From an uncultured Myxococcales bacterium (GTDB lineage Bacteria > Myxococcota > Myxococcia > Myxococcales > Myxococcaceae), in NCBI GenBank assembly GCA_937980205.1, contig CALJKW010000015.1, positions 22,991 through 86,990 on the forward strand: a stretch of DNA of 64,000 nucleotides, read 5' to 3'. Below the pieces are notes generated by a model. It worked only from the letters and a program-made list of their open reading frames with translations, made no database searches and was not told where the DNA came from. Position 1 is the first letter of the stretch, and each line of letters opens with the position of its first letter. Below, piece by piece: positions 46,001 to 55,299 of this stretch. The translations under genes and the position numbers were made by a program.

Positions 46001-46519
46001 GTCGGTCTCTCCCATGTCGACGCGCCCGTTGTGGTTCTTGTCCTCGAGGCCGTCGGGGATCCCGTCGCCGTCGGAGTCGGGGTTCGTCGGGTTGGTGCGG
46101 GTGTTGAGATCCTGGTCTCCGGCGTAGACGCAGGCCGGGTCGACCGACGACGCGCGGCCGGCCTCGACGCCGTCCTTGATGCCGTCACCGTCGGTGTCCG
46201 GGTTCGCCGGATCGGTGCGCTGGCCGCCGGGGTAGACGTTGCCGAACTCCTCTGCGTCGGTCAGGCCGTCGCAGTCGGTGTCCTTTCTGTCGTTGTTGAG
46301 GTCATTGGGATCGGTGGGAGTGCCACCGTCGGCGCCGGCACCACCCAGGCCTCCTGCCTGTCCAGCGCCCGTGCCTCCGCCGGTCCCGGTGCCGCCACCG
46401 GCCGCCGTGTTGCCTCCGCCGGGGCCGCCGTCGGTGTTGACGTTGGGGCCGACGCAGTCGCAGCCGGAGATGATCGCCACCATGGCGGCAGCGATGAACG
46501 AAACCCTGATTGTGCGCAT
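43064..46519 (-). CDS. Ca-binding thrombospondin-3 repeat and VWA-domain lipoprotein
   Basis: A 1151-residue protein. The signal MRTIRVSFIAAAMVAIISGC has a clear lipobox, followed by a Gly/Thr linker. About a dozen thrombospondin type 3 calcium repeats (DSDGDGIPDGLED, DTDGDGITDG and similar) span about residues 83-433. A von Willebrand factor A domain starts near 655; DFLFVVDDSCSM gives a MIDAS-type DxSxS with the last position altered to Cys-Ser-Met. The last 125 residues are Cys-rich. The ATG at 46519 has GGAG nine bases before it. The next gene starts 45 bases downstream, so both lipoproteins are probably one operon. Likely adhesion or matrix function. Confidence 0.88.
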   Translation of the reverse strand: MRTIRVSFIAAAMVAIISGCDCVGPNVNTDGGPGGGNTAAGGGTGTGGGTGAGQAGGLGGAGADGGTPTDPNDLNNDRKDTDCDGLTDAEEFGNVYPGGQRTDPANPDTDGDGIKDGVEAGRASSVDPACVYAGDQDLNTRTNPTNPDSDGDGIPDGLEDKNHNGRVDMGETDASNPDSDFDGIPDGTEDANKNGMVDPGETDPTRRDTDGDFINDGIEKTVTMTDPTRADSDGDTCIDGNEDFNQNGVVDSGETNPNLASDCGPANNPDSDNDGLPNRNEDRNNNGVVDPGETDPNNPDTDADGIRDGVEDTNKNGVVDVGETNPLRIDTDCDGLIDGPNNAMYMGEDQNADGVVQATETDPRRKDTDGDGITDGIERGLTMAQIPDATNCPGVPVDLDPTTTTDPTRKDSDGDGIDDGAEDTNQNGRVDTGELDPRNMADGTGPAGQVCTAMNLRPVTFRAEGTPDIQLGLPATFTEIAPMMVGGQSRGLIGWDPTNNVAFIAWRQNAPGATATADEAAISPQLNAIGALTNPTTQTFTSWDGVGAVQAFYNMAGNVDIKNRANAIANALVGGGAGVLAGAGGTMGPFSLQVEYLHRVNSVTMAAHTVVIVALRPTSVTAEGAMFSMSDTAGGSAVAQFGDANAVQCETFRPSSGKVDFLFVVDDSCSMAASQTALANAATAVATALNNSTLDWRISLVTSEYHLTGTSNNRSIRRGFTTNINQFRAWLTENSACSGGNCTLVTPAAACESNLASEGNGDNGGCWIGIDGSGTEGLLGAARKAVDDIVNGMPMNGAVVVNKMRSDAQLVVILLGDADDQTSGYQATGGTLENVNNFVNYFRGTGTTTLTRNPLLRNIPVHGIVCPAGQNCNSESQSNPQRHAQVITATGGIRGAINNATSISSSIDAIVNSTIGAAGYRMQKPPIGASVKVAMDAVLTPAMCNANDIPRSRVNGFDFDGVNRTISFFGACRPAGTTMAAAVSYRYWIDTTPNQGGNPPPCSSDTMYYDPMDPDFCRGRLACNLMTNLCECPSNCGGTPPPGKVCNPNRLVCDFVCTADCGGTCNGFQQCNVTDCTCECVQSATCAPGYRFQNGAGVCGCVCDTAQLNCGPTYDADPTTCSCVCKPGCGGCGTGLVCNPSTCSCGVGSPG

Positions 46520-46544
46520 GAGCAAAGGACTCCTCGGCCCTTCG

Positions 46545-47234
46545 TTAAACCTGCCGGAGTATAGGCGTGGTGAGAAATTTTCGGACCGCGCGCTGCGCGA
46601 CGCGAGCCGCGTGTAAGACAGTGTGTTCTCGCGCGAGCTCCACCGCGAGCCTCGAAGCAAAACGGCAGCCGGTCCCCCGGTGCAGCGGCGAGCGCTTCAA
46701 CAGGCCTGCCTTCAGCAGGATGGGAGCGACCCGGCCGTCGAGAAAGACGGCGTCGGTGCCGGGCGCAAAACTCTTCACGACGACGGCGCCGAAACCCCGC
46801 AAGCCTTGCAGAGCGGCGTGCTCGTCGCGGTTCGGCGTCAGGACGACGGTTTTCCGGGCGAGCGCGGAGAAGTCGCGGGGCTTCAGCGCGCTGAGCGTGA
46901 GGCCCTTGCTGCTCACCCTCACGGGGTCGAGGACGGCGGGAGTGTCGCCCAGCCAGCGCGCGATGACCTCGAGCACCGCGCGGTCGGGGATCACGCCGAG
47001 CTTCACCGCGTGAACGGGGCCTGCGTCCGACACCGCCTCGAGCTGCGCGGCGACCAGCTCGGGCTTCAGCGGAGTCGAGCGCGGCCGCCTGCCCTGCGCG
47101 GTGAGGCAGGTGACCACCGCTGCCGCCTCGGCGCCGGCCGCGCGCAGGGTGGCGACGTCGGCGAGGACTCCGGCGCGACCGCTGGGGTCCCACCCGCCGA
47201 CCGCGACCACGCGAACCGGCGCTGCACGGCTCAC
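46545..47234 (-). CDS. thiD: Hydroxymethylpyrimidine/phosphomethylpyrimidine kinase
   Basis: ThiD phosphorylates HMP and HMP-P for thiamine synthesis. The product has 229 residues, somewhat short of the usual 260. The GTG start at 47234 overlaps the previous stop (GTGA). The N-terminus VRVVAVGGWDPSGRAGVLAD has the SDPSGGAG-type substrate loop with Gly-Trp-Asp in place of the usual Ser-Asp. LDPVRVSSKG and the HRGTGCRF anion hole are kept. It is the last gene of thiE - amidotransferase-like gene - thiD. Confidence 0.93.
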   Translation of the reverse strand: MSRAAPVRVVAVGGWDPSGRAGVLADVATLRAAGAEAAAVVTCLTAQGRRPRSTPLKPELVAAQLEAVSDAGPVHAVKLGVIPDRAVLEVIARWLGDTPAVLDPVRVSSKGLTLSALKPRDFSALARKTVVLTPNRDEHAALQGLRGFGAVVVKSFAPGTDAVFLDGRVAPILLKAGLLKRSPLHRGTGCRFASRLAVELAREHTVLHAARVAQRAVRKFLTTPILRQV

Positions 47235-47998
47235 CGCCGGTTCTCGCGCGCCCTCGCGACGAACGTCTTGTAGAGCCCGAGGTGCGGCGGGACCGAGTCG
47301 ATGAGCAGCTCGGGGTGCCACTGCACGCCGACCGCGAAGTGATGGTTCGGCGCTTCGATCGCCTCGATCACGCCGTCGGGGCTGGTCGCGGTGACGACGA
47401 GCTTCGGGCCGACGGCCTTCACCGCCTGGTGGTGCGTCGAGTTCACCATCAGCTGCCCCTTGCCGATGCAGTCGGCGAGCACCGTGCCGTCTTTGATGTC
47501 GATGGGGTGATGCGGCTGCGTGCGATCGTGCGTCTGCTCGTGCGGCCGGGCGTTCGGCATCTCCTTGCCGATGTCCTGGAACAGCGTGCCGCCGAGCGCG
47601 ACGTTGAGCAGCTGCATGCCTCCGCAGACGCCGAGCACGGGCATGTTGCGCGCGAGCGCGGCGTGGATGACGAGCGACTCGAACGCGGTGCGGCCGGGCT
47701 TGAGGACGCCGAGGCCGTCGCGCGCGGTCTCTCCGTAGGCCTCGGGGGGAATGTCGAACGCGCCGCCGGTGACGACGACCCCCGAGACGCGATCGAGGTA
47801 CGCCTCGATGACGGCGCGATCGTCGCTGTACGGCAGCACGAACGGCAGACCTCCCGCGCGCAGCACGGCGTCGGAGTAGGCGGTCTTCAGCTCGTACTTC
47901 GGCAGCGGCGCTTCTTTGGTGATGCTGGTGATGTCGGGAGTGATGCCGATGCTCGGCCGGCGCGGAGGATGGTGGCCGTGGCCGTGTGGCGGTCTCAT
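47231..47998 (-). CDS. Gamma-glutamyl-gamma-aminobutyrate hydrolase-like (peptidase C26)
   Basis: Class I glutamine-amidotransferase-fold hydrolase of 255 residues. Nucleophile Cys in VLGVCGGMQLLN (about 115), His in HHQAVK and the His-Glu pair in GVQWHPE complete the triad. Relatives include PuuD and folate gamma-glutamyl hydrolases. The start is placed at the ATG 47998, which overlaps the thiE stop in ATGA; a GTG at 48007 would add three residues. The N-terminus is His/Pro-rich. Its place between thiE and thiD suggests a role with thiamine precursors or salvage, but that is inference. Confidence 0.9.
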   Translation of the reverse strand: MRPPHGHGHHPPRRPSIGITPDITSITKEAPLPKYELKTAYSDAVLRAGGLPFVLPYSDDRAVIEAYLDRVSGVVVTGGAFDIPPEAYGETARDGLGVLKPGRTAFESLVIHAALARNMPVLGVCGGMQLLNVALGGTLFQDIGKEMPNARPHEQTHDRTQPHHPIDIKDGTVLADCIGKGQLMVNSTHHQAVKAVGPKLVVTATSPDGVIEAIEAPNHHFAVGVQWHPELLIDSVPPHLGLYKTFVARARENRR

Positions 47999-48591
47999 CT
48001 TCTCCACAGACTTAGCATCATCCCCGCCCGCGCACGGACGTCATCGTGCCCGAACAACGCGGCACAGACGGCCGCGGCGTGCGCTCCGGCCTTCGCCACG
48101 TCGCCGATGTTCGTCTCGTCGATGCCGGAGATGGCGACGACCGGCAGCGGGCTGCGCGCGCACACTTCCGCGAGGCGCTCGACGCCGAGCAGCGGCACCG
48201 GCAGCGACTTGGTGCGGCTCGGGAACACGGGGCCCAGGCCCACGTGGTCGGCGCCCTGCTCTTTCGCGCGCGCGATGTCGTCGAGCGAGCGGCAGGTGGC
48301 GCCGATGTTCGCGCCCGGGCCGAGCATCTTCCGCGCCTCGGCGACCGGCAGATCGTCCGCGCCGAGGTGCACGCCGCAGCCTGCGAGCAGCGCGAGGTCG
48401 ACGCGATCGTTGATGATCAGCACGGGCACCCGGGCCTTGAGCCTGCGCGCGAGCGCGAGCGCGTCGCGATCGGAGGTCTTCTTCAGGCGCAGCTGCACCA
48501 CCTGGACGCCGGCCGCGATGACGTCGACGACCCGCTCGGGGAACGAGTCGTCGTAGAGCGCGTAGAGCCCCGATGGGATCTTGTCGGCCAT
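47995..48591 (-). CDS. thiE: Thiamine phosphate synthase
   Basis: Joins HMP-PP and thiazole phosphate to give thiamine phosphate. The product has 198 residues, normal length. It shows VQVVQLRLK, VPVLIINDRVDLALLAGCGVHLG (cited in parts: INDRVDLAL), GADHVGLGPVFPSRTK and VVAISGID, matching the TIM-barrel active site. Only 24 bases separate it from the divergent small gene, so no TPP riboswitch can be present there. It heads the thiE-C26-thiD operon. Confidence 0.96.
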   Translation of the reverse strand: MADKIPSGLYALYDDSFPERVVDVIAAGVQVVQLRLKKTSDRDALALARRLKARVPVLIINDRVDLALLAGCGVHLGADDLPVAEARKMLGPGANIGATCRSLDDIARAKEQGADHVGLGPVFPSRTKSLPVPLLGVERLAEVCARSPLPVVAISGIDETNIGDVAKAGAHAAAVCAALFGHDDVRARAGMMLSLWRR

Positions 48592-48615
48592 GGCTCGCTG
48601 CTATATGCGAGACGC

Positions 48616-48822
48616 ATGTCTGAACAACTGGACGCGAAGCTCATCGACAAGCGCACCCACGAGCGGTACCTCCGCACCGGCCGCCTCGACGAGAAGGCGT
48701 GGGAGAAGCACCTCAAGTCGCTGCCCGACCTCGCCGAGAAGGCGGTTCCGGTCGAGGCGACGATGGCCGACGTCGACGAAGACTTCGACGACGAAGACGA
48801 AGACGAGTCCGACGAAGGCTGA
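48616..48822 (+). CDS. Small conserved-type hypothetical protein with acidic tail
   Basis: The product has 68 residues: MSEQLDAKLIDKRTHERYL then a charged helix and a C-terminal run DEDFDDEDEDESDEG. The pattern is that of a small cytoplasmic protein with a disordered acidic tail. It is followed after 8 bases by the DUF1844 gene. The function is unknown. Confidence 0.75.
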   Translation: MSEQLDAKLIDKRTHERYLRTGRLDEKAWEKHLKSLPDLAEKAVPVEATMADVDEDFDDEDEDESDEG

Positions 48823-48830
48823 ACGACGCC

Positions 48831-49124
48831 ATGGCCGAGCGCCGGGGTGAGACCTTCGTGATGGGCGAGGTGGAGAGCGAGCCGATCTCGTTCTCCACGT
48901 TCATCCTCGGCCTGGCCTCGACCGCGCTGATTCACCTCGGCGAGGCGCCGGATCCGGAGACCGGCCAGCGCACGCCGAACGGCGACCTCGCCAAGCAGAG
49001 CCTCGACCTGCTCGACCTGCTCGAGCGGAAGACGAAGGGCAACCTCACGCCCGACGAGCAGCGCCTGTTTCAGAGCCTGCTCACCGACCTGCGGCTGAAG
49101 TACGTGAACCTGAACCGGAAGTGA
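48831..49124 (+). CDS. DUF1844 family protein
   Basis: The product has 97 residues. The core SFSTFILGLASTALIHLGEAPDPETG (cited in parts) and DLLDLLERKTKGNLTPDEQRL match DUF1844, a short family common in Deltaproteobacteria and Acidobacteria whose function is not established. The ATG at 48831 follows the small acidic gene by 8 bases, and the next gene starts two bases after its stop. Confidence 0.88.
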   Translation: MAERRGETFVMGEVESEPISFSTFILGLASTALIHLGEAPDPETGQRTPNGDLAKQSLDLLDLLERKTKGNLTPDEQRLFQSLLTDLRLKYVNLNRK

Positions 49125-49125
49125 C

Positions 49126-49755
49126 GTGACCCCGGCACCGTCAGGTGAGGCGCCTCTGCCAACCGGCGCGCGGCGGATGACGATCGCCACGCTGGTGCTG
49201 GCCGGCATGATCGGCTTCGGCGCCGCGAGCGCGATGACGCGACTCTACGAGCCCCCTGCCCCGTCCGATCTCGAGTTCCCCTCGCTTCAGCCCGAGGTCT
49301 ACCGCGAGGCGGTGAAGAGCATGGGCCTCGCGGAGCTCGCGGCGCTCGACTCGATGAAGGGCTCGCGGACGGCGATTCTGCTCGGGCTGTGGGCGGTGTC
49401 GGCGCTGGTCTTCGTCTCGTCGCTGCGCATGCTGCGGCCGCGGGGCGCTCCGCGCGAGGGCGTGCGGCGCGTGCTGGGGACGTCGCTGGTGGTGAGCGCG
49501 GTGCTGCGCACGCTCGACGGCGCGCAGGCAGCGGCGGCCGCGACGCGGGCGGGCCGCGCCTTCGACCAGGTGATGTCGAAGAGCAACGAGATCCCCGGCG
49601 GGTGGGCCGACGGCGTCGGCGCGTTCCTGTGGACGGGGTCGTCGATCGCCGCGACCTTCGTCGTGGGCGGGTCCCTCTTGCTGCTCGCGCGCTACTACCG
49701 GTCCGATCGCATCCGCGAGGTCTGCATCAAGCTCGACGAGCAGTCGCCTTCTTAA
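49126..49755 (+). CDS. Hypothetical membrane protein
   Basis: The product has 209 residues with three predicted membrane helices: about 18-37 (MTIATLVLAGMIGFGAASAM), about 83-103 (ILLGLWAVSALVFVSSL) and about 165-190. A polar middle part separates the first two. The start is GTG at 49126, two bases after DUF1844. Its stop overlaps the end of the convergent gene by four bases. No family is recognised. Confidence 0.75.
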   Translation: MTPAPSGEAPLPTGARRMTIATLVLAGMIGFGAASAMTRLYEPPAPSDLEFPSLQPEVYREAVKSMGLAELAALDSMKGSRTAILLGLWAVSALVFVSSLRMLRPRGAPREGVRRVLGTSLVVSAVLRTLDGAQAAAAATRAGRAFDQVMSKSNEIPGGWADGVGAFLWTGSSIAATFVVGGSLLLLARYYRSDRIREVCIKLDEQSPS

Positions 49756-50348
49756 GGCGCGGCCGCGTGGCGCTTGAGCGACGCCGTGAGCGCCTGCGGA
49801 AAGAGGTGCCACAGCGGGCCGGCCTGGACCTCCTTCGCCAGGTCCAGCAGGGCCGTCTTCTGCCGCGGAAGGCGAATGAGCTCTTCCCGGCGAACGCCGA
49901 GCACCTTGGCGAGGTGACCCAGCGGCCACTTGTTCTTCATCAGCTCGAACGAGAGCTCTTCGTCGGCGTCGTCGTCGCCGCCTTCGGGGAACTCGGCGTC
50001 CTCGTAGCGCAGGGTCTCTCCGCCGACGTGGCGGCCGTTGCCGTAGCTGGTGACGAGCTCGAGATCGTCGGGGTCGAAGACGTAGGCGTGCACGGCCGTC
50101 TGCAGGTGCTGCGAGAGGCGGCGCGCGAACGCGTGGTGCGTCATGTACCAGCGGGCGCCGGCGCGGCCGTAGGAGTGCGCTCCGTCGAAGGCGAAGCGGA
50201 CGACGCGCGGGCCCGGCATCACGGTGACGAGCAGGCCGCAGTCATCGACCGCCTGGCCGTCTTCTTCGAGCGCCGCGCGCGCGAGCTGTGCGAGCCACGC
50301 GACGTCGACATCTTCGTATCGGCTTAAGTACCCGCCGTGCGCTTCCAC
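49752..50348 (-). CDS. Hypothetical cytoplasmic protein
   Basis: The product has 198 residues, no signal or membrane helix. The middle holds WYMTHHAFARRLSQHLQTAVHAYVFDPDD and an acidic run (EGGDDDADEEL). The C-terminal part (FELMKNKWPLGHLAKVLGVRREELIRLP) looks helical. I do not recognise the family. It is divergent from clpB across a 222-base space with two strong hairpins. Confidence 0.7.
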   Translation of the reverse strand: MEAHGGYLSRYEDVDVAWLAQLARAALEEDGQAVDDCGLLVTVMPGPRVVRFAFDGAHSYGRAGARWYMTHHAFARRLSQHLQTAVHAYVFDPDDLELVTSYGNGRHVGGETLRYEDAEFPEGGDDDADEELSFELMKNKWPLGHLAKVLGVRREELIRLPRQKTALLDLAKEVQAGPLWHLFPQALTASLKRHAAAP

Positions 50349-50461
50349 TTGAGAGGACCGTCCCCCGCTTGAGTTGGGCGCGGGCTATTAATGGAGCCGC
50401 CATCCACACACAAGGTGTCACACGGGGAAGACGGTCGATTTTCCAGGGGTTTTGACGCACT

Positions 50462-50519
50462 GCGCCGAGAAGTGGGGCCTGTCCCCTTTTCGGCGCGGAA
50501 ATGGGGACAGTCCCCATTT
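50462..50519. repeat. Two palindromic GGGGACAG-type repeats upstream of clpB
   Basis: First hairpin (50462-50497): GCGCCGA, GAAGTGGGG, CCTGT, CCCCTTTT, CGGCGC. Second (50499-50519): AAATGGGGA-CAG-TCCCCATTT, a perfect 9-bp stem. A third relative lies at 55272-55297. Such palindromes behave like REP elements in many proteobacterial genomes. They sit in the divergent space before clpB; no clear heat-shock sigma promoter was found there. Confidence 0.6.
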
Positions 50520-50570
50520 CTTTTTGCGCCGCGTTGCAGCCCCCGGGCCTGCCCTTACGTTGGTCTGCGT

Positions 50571-53126
<2,556 letters not shown>

Positions 53127-53266
53127 CAGGCTGCTGAAGAACGAGCGAACGCACGAGGTCGAGGCGCCGGCGAGGACCGCGCGGAGCGTACGTCGTCTGG
53201 TACGTGAGCACGGACCGGAGCCGGCAACGAAGAGATCGGGCCGTGCAGCCGTTTTTCGGCAGCCTG
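53127..53266. mobile_element. MITE-like element of 140 bp with terminal inverted repeats and CTAA target duplication
   Basis: Terminal inverted repeats CAGGCTGCTGAAGAACG (53127-53143) and, inverted, CAGGCTGCCGAAAAACG (53250-53266) match at 15 of 17 positions. CTAA flanks both sides (53123-53126 and 53267-53270), a 4-bp target-site duplication. The inside holds no gene. The left CTAA carries the clpB stop TAA; the right CTAA carries, on the other strand, the TAG stop of the convergent gene. The element was therefore probably inserted at a point where the two stops overlapped and it kept both. The transposase family is not known from this sequence. Confidence 0.75.
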
Positions 53267-53998
53267 CTAACCCTTCGGCTCCGACGGTGGAGACGGCGCC
53301 GGAGCCGAGGGCTGAGCGGACGCCGGAGGCGACGGCGCGGTGGCGAGCGGCTGCGGCGGCAGCGGCGCCGTCGCGAGCGGCTGCGGCTGGGGCGCCGAGA
53401 CGGTCGGGGGCGGAACGTCGGCCGCCGGCGCGATCGGCACCTGCTCTCGGCGGTTCGCGAGCTCTTCGGCCTGCTTCACGAACTCGTCGTACTGGGTCTT
53501 CTTCTTCTCGGCCTCGGCCTTCGCCTTCTCTTCGGCGAGGCGGGCGAGCTCGCGGCCGCGCTTGACGGCCATCACCGTGAGGCCGACGCCGACGGCGGTG
53601 CACAGCAGCCGGGCGAGCTGCCGCTTCGGGTCTGCGGTGAAGCCCTCTGCGCCGCTGCTCACGTACTGCAGCGCGACCTGGAAGAAGAGGCCGGTCGACG
53701 CTCCGATGAACGCGGTCGACCAGGGCCGCACCTCGAGGAAGCGGGCCGCGATCCACGAGATGGCCGGCAGCGCGAGCAGGATCCACGCGCTCTCGGTGAG
53801 CAGCCCGACCGCCATGCGCAGCGTGTCGCCGGCGTTCTCGAGCCGCGCCGACAGGCGGAACGCGACGCTGGAGGCGATCATGCTGCCGCCGACGTAGGCC
53901 ATGAACCCGAAGCCGACCATCAGCAGAAAGCGGCGCACCGCGGTCTCGGCGGCGGCGAGCGGCTTCATGCGCTGCGGTTCGACGGGCGGGGTCGTCAA
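53267..53998 (-). CDS. Hypothetical membrane protein with coiled coil and Pro/Ala-rich tail
   Basis: The product has 243 residues. Four predicted membrane helices lie at about 25-45, 65-82, 90-115 and 130-150. A charged coiled coil (EEKAKAEAEKKKTQYDEF) and a Pro/Ala/Ser-rich tail of about 60 residues follow. The TTG at 53998 gives MTTPPVEPQRMKPL; the ATG ten codons later (53968) is a fair alternative. The stop lies in the CTAA target duplication of the MITE. The function is unknown. Confidence 0.72.
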   Translation of the reverse strand: MTTPPVEPQRMKPLAAAETAVRRFLLMVGFGFMAYVGGSMIASSVAFRLSARLENAGDTLRMAVGLLTESAWILLALPAISWIAARFLEVRPWSTAFIGASTGLFFQVALQYVSSGAEGFTADPKRQLARLLCTAVGVGLTVMAVKRGRELARLAEEKAKAEAEKKKTQYDEFVKQAEELANRREQVPIAPAADVPPPTVSAPQPQPLATAPLPPQPLATAPSPPASAQPSAPAPSPPSEPKG

Positions 53999-54019
53999 TT
54001 CAGGTGAGAGACTACCCTC

Positions 54020-54793
54020 TCACTCGTCATCCACGTCATCGGATCTCGGGCCGTCGCCGTACAGCACCTCGACCAGCGTGAGCCCCTGTGGCGGGGCGGT
54101 GGCTCCGGCCTGGGTGCGGTCTTTGAGCGCCAGCAGCTCGGCGATCCACGAGGCGGGCCGCTTGCCGCGGCCGACGTCGGCCAGCGAGCCGGCGATGTTC
54201 CGCACCATGTGCTTCAAGAACGCGGTGCCCTCGACGTCGATGACGATCTCGTCTCCGGCGGCACCGCTCACGTCGACGCGGGTCAGCTTCCGCACCGACG
54301 TGGGCGACTGGCAGTCGGCCGCCTGGAAGCTCGCGAAGTCGTGCTCGCCGATGAGCGCCTCGGCGGCCCGCTTCATCGCGGGGACGTCGAGCGGCAGGAA
54401 GATCTCCCAGTGGGTGTGGCGGCGCAGCGGAGAGCGCGTGCGCCGGTTCCCGATCCGGTAGCGGTAACGTTTGCCGCGGGCCCAGCGCCGCGCGTCGAAC
54501 GCAGGGTCGACCTCTTCGGCGGCGACGATGGCGATGTCGTCGGGCAGCATGCCGTTGAGCCCCATCCAGTAGGCCTTCATGGGCAGCGCCCGCGGCGTGT
54601 CGAAGTGAGCGACCTGGCCGGTAGCGTGTACGCCCGAGTCGGTGCGTCCGGCGCCGGTGACGGGCGTCGGTTCTCCGAGCAGCTCGGCGAGCGCGCGCTG
54701 GAGCCGGCCTTGCACCGTCGGGCCGTTCTCCTGAATCTGCCAACCGACGTAGTGCGTGCCGTCGTACTCGATGGTGAGTTTGATGCGGGGCAC
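54020..54793 (-). CDS. truA: tRNA pseudouridine(38-40) synthase
   Basis: TruA makes pseudouridine at 38-40 of the anticodon stem. The product has 257 residues, normal length. The catalytic Asp is in AGRTDSGVHATGQV (about residue 53). FASFQAADCQSPTSVRKL and FLKHMVRNIAGSL follow as expected. The family N-terminus PRIKLTIEYDGTHYVGWQ fits the GTG start at 54793; an upstream GTG (54832) would add 13 unrelated residues. It is divergent from a small hypothetical gene. Confidence 0.95.
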   Translation of the reverse strand: MPRIKLTIEYDGTHYVGWQIQENGPTVQGRLQRALAELLGEPTPVTGAGRTDSGVHATGQVAHFDTPRALPMKAYWMGLNGMLPDDIAIVAAEEVDPAFDARRWARGKRYRYRIGNRRTRSPLRRHTHWEIFLPLDVPAMKRAAEALIGEHDFASFQAADCQSPTSVRKLTRVDVSGAAGDEIVIDVEGTAFLKHMVRNIAGSLADVGRGKRPASWIAELLALKDRTQAGATAPPQGLTLVEVLYGDGPRSDDVDDE

Positions 54794-54856
54794 CGTTAGA
54801 AATCGCACCGTAGCACCGGAACTGTTTTTCACCCGTCGTTGTCGAACGCCGTTGCG

Positions 54857-55270
54857 ATGCCCCCTGACGTCTTCCTAGCCCTGGCCTCGAGTGGAATTTC
54901 ACTCATCGCGTCGCTGATGTTCCTCGTCACTCCGCCGGCGCGCCGCGAGGAGCCCGAAGACGATCCGCGCTTCCATGTCCCCTTCCTGCTACCGCCGGCG
55001 CACGGCCGCGTGGTGAGGCCGCCGCCCCTGCCGGTGCGCGAGTGTTCGGTCGGCATCGGCGGCGCGAGCCTCAATGCCGTGATGGGCATCAAGATGAACG
55101 GAGATGACTTCGTGGTGACGCTCGAGACCGCGCCGCGCGCCGATGCTCCGGCGCTGCAGGTGACGAACGGCCGCGGTCACGGCGCGGTGACGGACTTGCG
55201 GTGGCACGGCAAGGCCGGGCTGGCGCGCTCGACGAAGCAGCAGTGGAAGTTGAAGCCGGGCCGAGCGTGA
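54857..55270 (+). CDS. Small hypothetical membrane-anchored protein
   Basis: The product has 137 residues: MPPDVFLALASSGISLIASLMFLV is a single hydrophobic helix near the N-terminus, followed by a Pro-rich segment and a small soluble part ending KQQWKLKPGRA. A TTG six codons upstream (54839) is possible. It is followed two bases later by a palindromic repeat. No family is recognised; codon use is like the neighbours. Confidence 0.55.
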   Translation: MPPDVFLALASSGISLIASLMFLVTPPARREEPEDDPRFHVPFLLPPAHGRVVRPPPLPVRECSVGIGGASLNAVMGIKMNGDDFVVTLETAPRADAPALQVTNGRGHGAVTDLRWHGKAGLARSTKQQWKLKPGRA

Positions 55271-55271
55271 A

Positions 55272-55297
55272 GAAGTGGGGACAGCCTGTCCCACTTC
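55272..55297. repeat. GGGGACAG-type palindromic repeat between convergent genes
   Basis: GAAGTGGGGACAG followed by CCTGTCCCACTTC forms a hairpin with one bulged G between the ends of two convergent genes, where it can act as a bidirectional terminator. It belongs to the family seen at 50462-50519. Confidence 0.6.
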
Positions 55298-55299
55298 AT

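Noticed and set aside
48592..48615. TPP riboswitch ahead of thiE
   Set aside because: Only 24 bases separate thiE from the divergent gene, too little for the aptamer.
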